DNA of 64,000 bases, from NCBI RefSeq assembly GCF_019511605.1, contig NZ_JAEUAV010000026.1, forward strand, positions 1 through 64,000. The letters run 5' to 3'. The notes under the pieces were generated by a model. It saw nothing but the letters and a program-made list of their open reading frames with translations. It was not told the origin of the DNA and made no database searches. The stretch comes from Paraburkholderia phenoliruptrix (GTDB lineage: Bacteria > Pseudomonadota > Gammaproteobacteria > Burkholderiales > Burkholderiaceae). How positions within the stretch are numbered: position 1 is the first letter of the stretch; every line of letters starts with the position of its first letter. The position numbers and the translations under genes are program-made. Of this stretch, positions 50,122-58,923 are shown one piece after another.

Positions 50122-50491
50122 CTAGCGCAAGAATCGCGAGCGTTCAACGGGCGCGAGTGACAGCCGCTGTCCGCTTGCCCGTCTGCACGGCGCTCTGATC
50201 GCGCACAGACAAGCGTAGGAAAGCAGGCCTGCGCCTACTGAACCGACGACCACGGGAATGCGTCGCCCGATCCTGTCTGACAGCTTTCCGACGAATGGGA
50301 TCACGATTACCGCGACGATGTTGCCGACGAACGGAATCACCAGATACGTGTTCGCGTGAAAGCCGATTCCGTAGGATGGTTGCACTGCGTAGGCTGCGCC
50401 GAAGATGGTGGCGACCATCGCAATGACCGCGGCAAGCGCCACTTATTGCGATGCGGACGATGGCCAGGAGTTCCGTCGTACCGCTGATCAT
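50122..50491 (-). pseudogene. MFS transporter remnant, frameshifted
   Basis: On the minus strand MISGTTELLAIVRIA (starting at 50491) continues, after a frameshift near 50435-50445, as LAAVIAMVATIFGAAYAVQP, then LVIPFVGNIVAVIVIPFVGKL and SDRIGRRIPVVVGSVGAG. This is the central part of an MHS-type MFS permease (the SDRIGRR loop is diagnostic). The N-terminal half is missing and the C-terminus is scrambled. It is non-functional. Confidence 0.8.
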
Positions 50492-50923
50492 GTTGCGCCC
50501 TCGATGACGTTGGTGAGCGGTGATGATGCAACCGCCCGGTGGTTACGGGCAACGCCACAAATGAACGAGTAGCCCGGCGAGCGGCACCTCCGATTCTTGT
50601 ATGAAGACCAGGCTTTGCTTCGTCCGACAATCGACGTTTGATTCGACCTGTAGAGAACCTTTAGCTTTCCGATAGCCTTCAAATTTTTACCCATGCGCTG
50701 GCTAAGCATGTCGCCAATGCCGTGCGAACGGGGTCGACGCGTCATTGTTCGCCGTGGGGCAGGACTCGGGCCATCAAGCGACATTCGCTCGCGACGTCGC
50801 TGGACGTTGGAACGTCGGCTCCACTCAGCAAACGGCCATTCGTTTACGAAAATCTAACTTTCCTTTCCAGCCAATGTGACCAGGCCGGCGGCAATTGCGG
50901 CAGGCCGCCAACAACGCCTGGAA
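50492..50923. other. Decayed region between MFS remnant and HEPN-like gene
   Basis: No intact gene. Minus-strand fragments upstream of the permease remnant could be more of the same lost gene, but similarity is too weak to extend the call. A GC-poor patch at 50840-50870 precedes the HEPN-like gene's 3' end. Confidence 0.4.
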
Positions 50924-51637
50924 TCAGCTGGGCGTTACAGCGAGCTGCGCGTCGCAGTAGTGCTGGATTTCGATCAGCAGTGCGATCGCTGCGTCGATCG
51001 GATAGGTCTTTGCCTGCGCCAATTGCGCCGCGAGCGCGTTTTTGTTTTCCTGAAGGGAGTTCCGCACCTCTTGCGGAATGAGGTTCGACTGAAGGATTTC
51101 GTCCAGATCGGCCAAGGCATTTGTGGCGCCCACTGTCCCTTGCAAAGGACGCAACCTCCGTTCAAGAAGTTCGGCGAAGTCCTTGGCAAACTCCAGGCAA
51201 AAGGTACGAACGTCGGCTGACGGCACAGCAATCTGGACAAAGCGGCTTTTGTTGTCGTACCGCTTGATGTTGCTTGGGACGAAGAACTTGCCGTCAGCCC
51301 AGCCGGAAATGACCGGATGACCGTCATGCGTCGCGGCATTACGGCACTCGTGCATGAAAAGACCGTGCCTGAGCTGGTCGATGTCGCTCCAGTCGATCTT
51401 CGGCTCCAGAAACGTGGAGCCACCATCCTTGAGCGTCATGACCGTATTGGTCAGGGCCGAATAGGCGTAAAGCACTTCTTCATGGGAGGGGCCCGCCGTG
51501 GGACGTTGGGCACGAAAGTCGACCATCGATTCGTCGCAGCATCGCACGACCCATCGGAGGTGATAAAAAAACTCCCGGATTTTTCCCGAAAAGAAGTTCG
51601 TGACCCAAAGTTGGTGCTGCTGTGGGGAGAAAGACAT
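50924..51637 (-). CDS. Uncharacterised protein with HEPN-like RX4H motif
   Basis: A 237-residue, largely helical soluble protein that I cannot assign to a named family. Residues 99-104 (RNAATH) match the R-x4-H active-site pattern (often RNxxxH) of HEPN-superfamily ribonucleases. A helix (EEVLYAYSALTNTVM) precedes it and a C-terminal helical bundle (FAKDFAELLERRL, then LNENKNALAAQL-like) follows. There is no MNT nucleotidyltransferase partner gene and no signal peptide. It lies in an island-like patch beside tRNA-Leu. A toxin or defence role is possible but unproven. Confidence 0.7.
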   Translation of the reverse strand: MSFSPQQHQLWVTNFFSGKIREFFYHLRWVVRCCDESMVDFRAQRPTAGPSHEEVLYAYSALTNTVMTLKDGGSTFLEPKIDWSDIDQLRHGLFMHECRNAATHDGHPVISGWADGKFFVPSNIKRYDNKSRFVQIAVPSADVRTFCLEFAKDFAELLERRLRPLQGTVGATNALADLDEILQSNLIPQEVRNSLQENKNALAAQLAQAKTYPIDAAIALLIEIQHYCDAQLAVTPS

Positions 51638-52381
51638 GGTCTGCGCGCTCGTCGAGAACAGTCTGGAATCTTACTTGACGATTGAGGCCAAGATCAAAGA
51701 GGCCGAGCTGTGGGCTTGTTCTATAGGGGCCGATGCGCGCAGATCGCCGATTGCCAAGTTTGCCCCGTAGACGCAAATCTGACGAATGACCGTTTGGGGT
51801 TGCTAAGTGCCAATGGCGCGTGCCACATGCCACCGGCCGCTCCGGGTCGGTTCCTGCCCGTCAGCACGAGGATAAATTTCCGGGGGAGCGCGACTTCCGC
51901 GCTGCTTGCAGACTGCCAGGGTGCGTGTTTCGACGCGCGAGTCCCGTGGGCCGCGATGCCAACTTTGCGCGTCAATGGAGCGGCATTGCGACTTTCTCTT
52001 CGGTCCGCGGGAGCGGGAATCGGCAAGCGCGCGGGTCCGTGTAGGAAAGTGAGTGAGCGACGTTCTGCGTTCTCGGGCGGATGCAGCGGGGCGGCCCGCT
52101 ATTGGGCGTCGTCAAGCGTGGGATCTTTGTGAACGTGCAAACCGACTATGCGTTCAAGGACCAAGCCATCAATCTCACGCGTTCGTAAGCCCACATCAGC
52201 GTTAGCTCTGCGACGCACTCCGCAGCTTTCAACAATTTAACGGGTGCATCGCTGTAACCGATCCGGTTGCCATCCGCGAGCAAGTAGGGACGCCCGCGCG
52301 GCTTGGCGACAATAAAGACCACTTTCGCGTACACGCAAAAATCGTCCATGCCCTCGGTACCTGACAGTCGTCGGCGGAAAC
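51638..52381. other. Gene-poor patch with possible small ORFs
   Basis: About 740 bp without a supportable gene. On the plus strand 52081-52188 encodes a 35-residue peptide (MQRGGPLLGVVKRGIFVNVQ and onward) that reads like a C-terminal gene fragment. On the minus strand 52146-52349 is open for 67 residues (MDDFCVYAKVVFIVAKPRGR at the start) and overlaps it. At most one is real and neither is recognised. Upstream sequence looks decayed. Confidence 0.4.
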
Positions 52382-52416
52382 AAAAAACCCCGTAAGACCT
52401 TGATCTTACGGGGTTT
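52382..52416 (-). terminator. Rho-independent terminator of tRNA-Leu 1
   Basis: AAACCCCGTAAGA (52385-52397) and TCTTACGGGGTTT (52404-52416) form a 13-bp stem with a 6-nt loop. On the minus strand the stem is followed by TTTTTTG. It lies about 35 bp past the 3' end of the first tRNA. Confidence 0.85.
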
Positions 52417-52450
52417 CTCGAACTTTTTCGGCTTACGCCGGAACAACCGT

Positions 52451-52537
52451 TGGTGCCCAGGAGAGGACTCGAACCTCCACGGTGTTGCCACCGCTAGGAC
52501 CTGAACCTAGTGCGTCTACCAATTCCGCCACCTGGGC
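52451..52537 (-). tRNA. tRNA-Leu (anticodon CAG), copy 1
   Basis: An 87-nt type II tRNA including the encoded CCA. The minus strand starts GCCCAGG, and the acceptor stem pairs perfectly with CCTGGGC. The D-loop, the anticodon loop TTCAGGT with CAG, a long variable arm (GCGGTGGCAACACCGT) and the T-loop GTTCGAGTC are all present. It reads the CUG codon, the dominant leucine codon in high-GC genomes. Confidence 0.97.
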
Positions 52538-52640
52538 ACGTCTTGAAGCTAGACCGCTATTTTAGCGGGCTAATGCAGTGTGTCAACCCCACCGCAACTG
52601 CCGCCTTGAAACACAAACGTACTGCAGACAACCGCGCTAC

Positions 52641-52676
52641 AAAAAACCGAAGCCGCCTATACAACCCGGCGGCTTC
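52641..52676 (-). terminator. Rho-independent terminator of tRNA-Leu 2
   Basis: GAAGCCGCC (52649-52657) and GGCGGCTTC (52668-52676) form a 9-bp stem with a 10-nt loop. On the minus strand it is followed by GGTTTTTTG. It lies 12 bp after the second tRNA, so the two tRNAs are transcribed as separate units. Confidence 0.85.
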
Positions 52677-52687
52677 AGTCTTGAATC

Positions 52688-52774
52688 TGGTGCCCAAGAG
52701 AGGACTCGAACCTCCACAGTGTTGCCACCGCTAGGACCTGAACCTAGTGCGTCTACCAATTTCGCCACCTGGGC
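52688..52774 (-). tRNA. tRNA-Leu (anticodon CAG), copy 2
   Basis: Nearly identical to copy 1. Differences include a G-U pair in the acceptor stem (GCCCAGG against CTTGGGC) and changes in the D-stem and variable arm. The CCA is encoded, the length is 87 nt and the anticodon is CAG. It lies 150 bp upstream of copy 1 in the direction of transcription. Confidence 0.97.
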
Positions 52775-53078
52775 AGGTGATGAACAGCAAAGACCGCCAT
52801 TATAGCGACAGAATGGCGGCTGTCAAGCGTTTCTCAAAACTTGCTTAAACGGGCGGCGAGCCAGGCTGCGCGCGCCTCCTCGCGACTATCGGCGGCCCGC
52901 GTGGCGCGCAAGACGGGTGTTAGAATGCCTCGCAGTAGTTCGTTGGCACGGTGCACGAGCCCGTCGGACCCAGCCTTGAACGAGCCGGACCGAGGCAGGT
53001 CTTTCCAGTGCAGCAGCAAGTGCCATGCAGGCGCCATGCAAACGCTTCCAAGCCGAGCCAGATCGCCGACCGACGTCC

Positions 53079-55589
53079 ATGCAACGAGAAAAAATCATCG
53101 ACAAGCCCTTGAGCAAATTTCCGTATCCGATTCCGAGCCGCGAGGAAATCCTCGGCGTCCTGCGTACGAGCGAAACGCCGCTCGCCGCCAACGAGATCGC
53201 CGAAGCCCTGTCGATCAAGCGCCAGGAGCGCGAAGGGTTTTTCAAGCGGCTGGGTGCGATGGAGCGCGACGGCCAGATCCGGCTCGATCAGCGCAATCTC
53301 TATCAGTTGACCCATCCGTCGAACTTCGTCGCCGGCCGCGTTCAGGGTCATCGCGACGGTTACGGCTTCCTGATTCGCGACGACGGTCAGGACGATCTGT
53401 TCCTGCCCACGGCCGAGATGCAGAAGGTCATGCACAATGACCGCGTGCTCGCGCGCATCGTCGGCTATGACCGGCGCGGGCGGCCGGAAGGGCACATCGT
53501 CGAGGTCACGGACCGCGCCAACAAGCGCGTGATCGGGCGCCTCTTGAGCGAAAACGGCGCGCTCATCGTCGCGCCCGAAGACAAGCGCATCGGCCACGAC
53601 ATTCTGATCACGCAAAACACCAAGAAGGCCAAGGTCGGCCAGGTGGTGGTGGTCGAGCTGACCGATTTTCCAAGCCGCCATTCGCAGCCGCTTGGCCGGG
53701 TGGTGGAAGTGCTGGGCGATATCGACGACCCCGGCATGGAAATCGAAATTGCGGTGCGCAAATATGGCGTGCCGCACGAATTCAGTCAGAGCGCGCTCGA
53801 CGAAGCGGCGCAGCTGCCCGACGAGGTGCGGCCTGCTGACGTGCGTCACCGCATCGATTTGCGCGACGTGCCGCTCGTCACGATCGACGGCGAAGACGCG
53901 CGCGATTTCGACGACGCGGTGTATTGCGAGCCGGTCAAGGTCGGCCGCGGCGAGGGCTTCCGCCTGATCGTCGCGATTGCCGACGTTTCGCATTACGTGC
54001 ATCCGAAAAGCGGGCTGGACGCCGACGCCATCGAGCGCAGCACTTCTGTCTATTTCCCGCGCCGCGTGATTCCGATGCTGCCGGAAAAGCTCTCGAACGG
54101 TCTGTGTTCGCTGAACCCGAACGTCGACCGCTGCGTGCTCGTGTGCGACATGATCGTCACCGCGCGCGGCGAAGTGAAGGCGTATCAGTTCTATCCGGGC
54201 GTGATGCATTCGGCCGCGCGTCTCACGTATACGGAAGTCGCCGCGGTGCTGAAAAACACCAAGGGTCCCGAGGCCGCGCGCCGTGCCGCGCTGCTGCCGC
54301 AATTGCAGAATCTGTACGGCGTCTACAAGGCGCTTTTCGCCGCGCGTCAGAAGCGCGGTGCAATTGACTTCGACACGACCGAGACGTACATCGTCTGCAA
54401 CGCCCAGGGCAAGATCGAACAGATCGTGCCGCGCACCCGCAACGACGCACACAAGCTGATCGAGGAGTGCATGCTGGCCGCGAACGTGTGCGCTGCCGAC
54501 TTCCTCAAGCGCAACAAGCACCCTGGCCTATTTCGCGTGCATGCCGGCCCGACTGCGGAAAAGCTCGAGAATCTGCGCACCTTCCTGCGCGGCATGGGCC
54601 TTACGCTCGGCGGCAACGACAAGCCGCATGCGAGCGACTACGCCGCGCTGATGGCGCAGATTCGCGACCGGCCCGACGCGCAGATGCTGCAGACCATGCT
54701 GCTGCGCTCCATGCAGCAGGCGGTCTACAGCCCGGACAACATCGGCCACTTCGGTCTTGCGTACGAAGCGTATGCGCACTTCACGAGCCCGATTCGCCGC
54801 TATCCTGATCTGCTCACGCACCGCGCGATCTACGCGATTTTGCAGGGGCGCAAGTATCAGCCGGAGCCGCCGCAGGGCGTCGTGTTGAACACGGCGCTGT
54901 CGCCGCGCGCCCGCGCGATGCAGCAGGCCGACGAGGAAAAGAGCGGCCGCTCGCGGGCGAACAACGTTGCGATCTGGGAAGAGCTCGGTCTGCATTGCTC
55001 GGCCAACGAGCGCCGCGCCGACGAAGCCTCGCGCGACGTGGAAGCGTGGCTCAAGTGCTACTTCATGCGCGACAAGCTCGGCGAAGAGTATGGCGGCATG
55101 GTGAACGGCGTCACGTCGTTCGGCATCTTCGTGCAACTCGATTCGCTCTTTATCGAAGGGCTCGTGCACGTCACCGAGCTAGGCTCCGACTACTTCCAGT
55201 ACGACGAGATCAAGAACGAGCTGCGCGGCGAGCGCACGGGCATCCGTTACCGTTTGTCGGACCGCGTGCGCGTGCAGGTGAGCCGCGTCGACCTGGACGC
55301 GCGCAAGATCGACTTCCGTCTCGTGCGGGATACGCCGATCAAACCGCACCCGGCTCGCGGCGTGGCGGCGAGCGACAAGCCTTCAGCGGCGGAAAGCGGC
55401 GGCGCGCGCGTGCGGGCGTTGTTGCCGGCCGAAGGCGGCAGCGCTGCGCCCGGTGCACGCCGCAAGAAGGCGGCGCCCGCGCAAAGCGCCGCGGTCAAGG
55501 AAGCCCGCGCCTCGCGCGGCGCCGCGAAGAAACACGGCGGCGCGGCGGCCAAGGCGGCTTCGAAGCAGACGGCACGCAAGAAGCGCTAA
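53079..55589 (+). CDS. rnr: Ribonuclease R (3'-5' exoribonuclease)
   Basis: An 836-residue RNase R, which degrades structured RNA processively in the 3' to 5' direction. An N-terminal HTH (EILGVLRTSETPLAANEIAE) precedes two cold-shock domains (GRVQGHRDGYGFLI). The RNB catalytic domain has TIDGEDARDFDDAVYC with the metal-binding aspartates and HFTSPIRRYPDLLTHR. An S1 domain (GMVNGVTSFGIFVQL) and a Lys/Ala-rich tail follow. The ATG at 53079 is the most upstream acceptable start; a TTG at 53109 (LSKFPY) is a possible alternative. It probably shares a transcript with rlmB. Confidence 0.95.
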   Translation: MQREKIIDKPLSKFPYPIPSREEILGVLRTSETPLAANEIAEALSIKRQEREGFFKRLGAMERDGQIRLDQRNLYQLTHPSNFVAGRVQGHRDGYGFLIRDDGQDDLFLPTAEMQKVMHNDRVLARIVGYDRRGRPEGHIVEVTDRANKRVIGRLLSENGALIVAPEDKRIGHDILITQNTKKAKVGQVVVVELTDFPSRHSQPLGRVVEVLGDIDDPGMEIEIAVRKYGVPHEFSQSALDEAAQLPDEVRPADVRHRIDLRDVPLVTIDGEDARDFDDAVYCEPVKVGRGEGFRLIVAIADVSHYVHPKSGLDADAIERSTSVYFPRRVIPMLPEKLSNGLCSLNPNVDRCVLVCDMIVTARGEVKAYQFYPGVMHSAARLTYTEVAAVLKNTKGPEAARRAALLPQLQNLYGVYKALFAARQKRGAIDFDTTETYIVCNAQGKIEQIVPRTRNDAHKLIEECMLAANVCAADFLKRNKHPGLFRVHAGPTAEKLENLRTFLRGMGLTLGGNDKPHASDYAALMAQIRDRPDAQMLQTMLLRSMQQAVYSPDNIGHFGLAYEAYAHFTSPIRRYPDLLTHRAIYAILQGRKYQPEPPQGVVLNTALSPRARAMQQADEEKSGRSRANNVAIWEELGLHCSANERRADEASRDVEAWLKCYFMRDKLGEEYGGMVNGVTSFGIFVQLDSLFIEGLVHVTELGSDYFQYDEIKNELRGERTGIRYRLSDRVRVQVSRVDLDARKIDFRLVRDTPIKPHPARGVAASDKPSAAESGGARVRALLPAEGGSAAPGARRKKAAPAQSAAVKEARASRGAAKKHGGAAAKAASKQTARKKR

Positions 55590-55590
55590 G

Positions 55591-55604
55591 CGCCCTTCGG
55601 GGCG
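55591..55604 (+). terminator. CGCCC-TTCG-GGGCG hairpin
   Basis: A 5-bp stem closed by a stable TTCG tetraloop, immediately after the rnr stop codon. There is no T-run, so it probably marks mRNA processing or stability and not strong termination. Confidence 0.35.
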
Positions 55605-55811
55605 AAGGCGCCAGGGTGCTTGAACCGCGCGCAAACGGTCACGCAGCAGCGTGGCGGTTGCGCGCGGTGTTCGTTTCACACGTGCGGGGTGGGGCTCGCA
55701 GGCGCCTCGCACCAGCAAGCTCGCCACGTCGAACCCGGCACGCACACGCATCGGTATTCATCACAGCAGCGCGGCTTTCGGTGCCGCGCGCAATCAAAGG
55801 TTGTATCAGTC

Positions 55812-56555
55812 ATGGCACGTCACAAGGTTCTATACGGTTTTCATGCAGTCACCGCGCGCATTCGGCACGATGCGTCGAGCGTAGAAGATGTCTATTACGA
55901 CGCCACGCGCAAGGACCGCCGCATGACGGAGTTTCTGCACACGGCGAAAGAGGCAGGCGTGCGCCTGATCGCCGCCGACGAAACTCGTCTGTGGGGGCTT
56001 GCGCGCACCGAGCGTCATCAGGGCGTGGTGGCTCGCGCGGGCGACCTGCCGCTCGCGCAGAACCTCGCTGAGCTACTCGATGGAATCAACGGCTCGCCGC
56101 TGCTGCTGGTGCTGGACGGCGTGACCGATCCGCACAACCTCGGCGCCTGCCTGCGGGTTGCCGATGCCGCCGGCGCGCACGCGGTGATCGCGCCGCGCGA
56201 TCGCGCAGTGGGTCTGAACGCCACCGCGGCGAAGGTCGCAAGCGGCGCCGCCGACACCGTGCCGTACATCACCGTGACGAACCTCGCACGGGCGCTGCGC
56301 GAACTGAAGGAGGCGGGCGTGTGGATCGTCGGCACGTCCGGCGAGGCGACAAAGAGCCTCTACGAAACCGAACTCGACGGTCCCGTGGCCATTGTGATGG
56401 GCGCCGAAGGCGAGGGCATGCGCCGCCTCACGCGCGATACCTGCGACGTCGTCATGCAGATTCCGATGGCGGGCACGGTGGAAAGCCTGAACGTTTCCGT
56501 GGCTTCCGGTGTGTGTCTGTTCGAAGCGGTGCGGCAGCGGTCGGTGAAAAAATAA
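55812..56555 (+). CDS. rlmB: 23S rRNA (guanosine-2'-O-)-methyltransferase RlmB
   Basis: A 247-residue SPOUT-family enzyme that methylates the ribose of G2251 in 23S rRNA. An N-terminal L30e-like substrate-binding domain (1-75) precedes the trefoil-knot SpoU domain. Motif 1 is NLGACLRVADAAG, motif 2 IVMGAEGEGM and motif 3 PMAGTVESLNVSVA. The ATG at 55812 begins the usual MARHKVLYGFHAV. The 222-bp gap after rnr holds no gene. The rnr-rlmB linkage is conserved in proteobacteria. Confidence 0.96.
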   Translation: MARHKVLYGFHAVTARIRHDASSVEDVYYDATRKDRRMTEFLHTAKEAGVRLIAADETRLWGLARTERHQGVVARAGDLPLAQNLAELLDGINGSPLLLVLDGVTDPHNLGACLRVADAAGAHAVIAPRDRAVGLNATAAKVASGAADTVPYITVTNLARALRELKEAGVWIVGTSGEATKSLYETELDGPVAIVMGAEGEGMRRLTRDTCDVVMQIPMAGTVESLNVSVASGVCLFEAVRQRSVKK

Positions 56556-56629
56556 TCCGGCTGGTTCCGCAAAAGTTTCTGGCGCTTACTCCGGTAAACT
56601 AGCGCTTTTTACTGCTCGCCAGCATTCCC

Positions 56630-57325
56630 ATGACTCAAGACGAACTCAAGCAACTGGTCGGCCAGGCTGCCGCCGACTATGTCCTCGCCAACGTGCCCGA
56701 AGGCTCGATTATCGGCGTCGGCACTGGCTCCACCGCCAACTGTTTCATCGACGCGCTGGCCGCGAACAAGGCGCGCTATCGCGGGGCGGTGTCGAGTTCG
56801 CTCGCCACCACCGCGCGCCTGCAGTCGCACGGCTTCAAGGTGCTCGACCTGAACGAGATCGATTCGCTGCCCGTCTACGTGGACGGCGCGGACGAGATCG
56901 ACCACGGCGGCGCGATGATCAAGGGCGGCGGCGGTGCGCTCACGCGCGAGAAGATCGTCGCCTCGGTTTCGGAGGTATTCGTCTGTATCGCGGACGCGAG
57001 CAAGCTCGTACAGACGCTGGGCAACTTCCCGCTGCCGATCGAAGTGGTGCCGATGGCGCGTACCGCGATCGGCCGCCGCGTGACCGCGCTCGGTGGTGTG
57101 CCGGTGGTGCGCGTCACGAAAGAAGGCGCTCCCTTCATTACCGATAACGGCAACGAAATCATCGACGTCAAAGGTCTGAGCATCAGCGAGCCGCGCACGC
57201 TCGAAACGCATATCAATGCGTGGCCGGGCGTCGTGACCGTGGGCCTCTTCGCGGGCCGCGGCGCGGACCTGTGCCTGCTCGGCACGGATACCGGCGTGCA
57301 AACCATCGAGTTCCGCAAGGACTGA
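56630..57325 (+). CDS. rpiA: Ribose-5-phosphate isomerase A
   Basis: A 231-residue enzyme interconverting ribose 5-phosphate and ribulose 5-phosphate in the pentose phosphate pathway. It has the phosphate loop GTGSTANCFIDAL, SSLATTARL, the catalytic DGADEIDHGG and KGGGGALTREKI, all intact. It is full length. It follows rlmB by 74 bp and is followed by a good terminator. Confidence 0.97.
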   Translation: MTQDELKQLVGQAAADYVLANVPEGSIIGVGTGSTANCFIDALAANKARYRGAVSSSLATTARLQSHGFKVLDLNEIDSLPVYVDGADEIDHGGAMIKGGGGALTREKIVASVSEVFVCIADASKLVQTLGNFPLPIEVVPMARTAIGRRVTALGGVPVVRVTKEGAPFITDNGNEIIDVKGLSISEPRTLETHINAWPGVVTVGLFAGRGADLCLLGTDTGVQTIEFRKD

Positions 57326-57335
57326 GCGATCACGC

Positions 57336-57369
57336 GCGAGCCTGCCTCAGGCGGCTCGCTCGTGTTTTT
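57336..57369 (+). terminator. Rho-independent terminator after rpiA
   Basis: GCGAGCC and GGCTCGC form a 7-bp stem with a 10-nt loop, followed within 5 nt by TTTTT. It lies 10 bp after the rpiA stop codon. Confidence 0.75.
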
Positions 57370-57434
57370 CTGCTCGCAGCACGTTCGCATGCCTTTCGAA
57401 TCGCGTTCGCGTTCTGCGAGCACGGCGAATCGTA

Positions 57435-58754
57435 TTAAACGCTCGAGCGCGGGTCCGGCTCACCATCGCGCTGCTGCATCGCCGTGCTGAGCGCATCCAT
57501 CATTCGTTGCAAATACTGCTCGACCGAGAACTCCGCTTGCGCGTCGAGCAGCGCCTGTTGCGCGAGGCGTTGCGCGAGCGCCGGGTTGCGGCGCAAGACG
57601 CCGATAGCGTCGGCCAGCGCCGCCGCATCGCCGGGCTCGACGAGCCAGCCGTTGCGTCCGTGGCGCACGATCTCGGGCACGCCGCCCGCAGCCGCGGCGA
57701 TCACCGGTCGGCCCGCCGCCATGCCCTCCACGATCACGCGTCCAAATGGCTCGGGTTCCGTCGACGTGTGCACAATCACATCCATTGCTTTCATCCACGC
57801 AGGTATGTCGTCCTGAAAGCCCGCGAAATGCACGCGTTCCGCAATGCCGAGCGCGCTTGCCTGATCGCGCAGGCGCTGCGCATACGGCTCTTCGCCAAAT
57901 AGCGGCGCGCCCACGAGGACGAGATGCGCGTCGGGCAGACGCATCAATGCATCGAGCGCAATGTGCTGACCTTTCCAGGGCGCAAGGCGGCCGAAGAGAC
58001 CGGCGAGCCACGCGTGCTCGGGCAAGCCCAGACGCTGCCTGAGCGAGCCGATGTGCGTGCCGTCCACACGCTGGAACGCGCTTGCGTCGATGCCGTTGTA
58101 GACAACCGGCACCGTGTCCGCCGCGAGGCCCGTGAGCGCCGTCAGCGATCTCGCCGACGCACGGGAATTGACGATGACCTGATCCACTGCGAGGCGCACC
58201 GCCCATTTGATGACAGTCAGTTGCACGCGTCCGAAGTGTTCGCGCGTGAGAATGTCGTGTTGATACCAGACCAGGGGCTTGCGATGCAGCAGCTTGCCGA
58301 GCGCACCAAGCACGAGCGCTTTCTGCGTGTTGACGAAGACTATGTCGAAGGCACGCGCACGCGCCGCGATTGCACGAACCTGCCTCACGATGCCGGGCAG
58401 CACCCGCAGGCAGTTCATCGCGGACGCTTGCCGCGCAATGCCCGACACGCTTGCGTCATTGACAATCTGCACGCGCGCGCCCACTGCCTCTAAACGCGGG
58501 CGAAACGGGCCGTCGGCCAGCAACACCACTTCCATCTGCAATGGGTAATGTTCTGCCAATTGCAGCAAGGCAAACTCGGCCCCGCCGAGCTGGCCGCTTT
58601 GATCGACGAACAGCACGCGCGGCAATGCGCGCGCATGCGTGACAGCGGATGCGTCCAGGCTCGCATCAGGCGGCGCGACGGGTGAGTCGATATGCGCCGG
58701 CGCAACGAGCGGCAACGAGTGAGCGAGTGGCGAAGCGTCGAGCGAGGAGCGCAT
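57435..58754 (-). CDS. GT4-family glycosyltransferase
   Basis: A 439-residue GT-B fold glycosyltransferase. The variable first 45 residues precede the acceptor-domain strand RVLFVDQSGQLGGAEFALLQL. The donor domain has FGRLAPWKGQ and the retaining GT4 E-x7-E signature in EPEPFGRVIVEG, then GGVPEIVRHGRNGWLV. It is probably cytoplasmic or membrane-peripheral and adds a sugar to a polysaccharide intermediate. It is divergent from the other glycosyltransferase, next to the export genes. Nucleotide-sugar specificity is unknown. Confidence 0.9.
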   Translation of the reverse strand: MRSSLDASPLAHSLPLVAPAHIDSPVAPPDASLDASAVTHARALPRVLFVDQSGQLGGAEFALLQLAEHYPLQMEVVLLADGPFRPRLEAVGARVQIVNDASVSGIARQASAMNCLRVLPGIVRQVRAIAARARAFDIVFVNTQKALVLGALGKLLHRKPLVWYQHDILTREHFGRVQLTVIKWAVRLAVDQVIVNSRASARSLTALTGLAADTVPVVYNGIDASAFQRVDGTHIGSLRQRLGLPEHAWLAGLFGRLAPWKGQHIALDALMRLPDAHLVLVGAPLFGEEPYAQRLRDQASALGIAERVHFAGFQDDIPAWMKAMDVIVHTSTEPEPFGRVIVEGMAAGRPVIAAAAGGVPEIVRHGRNGWLVEPGDAAALADAIGVLRRNPALAQRLAQQALLDAQAEFSVEQYLQRMMDALSTAMQQRDGEPDPRSSV

Positions 58755-58923
58755 AGGAAGGCGAAGTAATTGGTTTTAAGCATTCGCAAGGGGCGAATGC
58801 GCGATGAATCAATTATTCGCGCCCTGTCGCGCGTCGAATGTGGGCACGCGCACGCACAGCAAACGATGCGCCACATACACTCGTTGCTAAGCCCAGGAGG
58901 CGTTGACCGAGGACAGGGAGATC

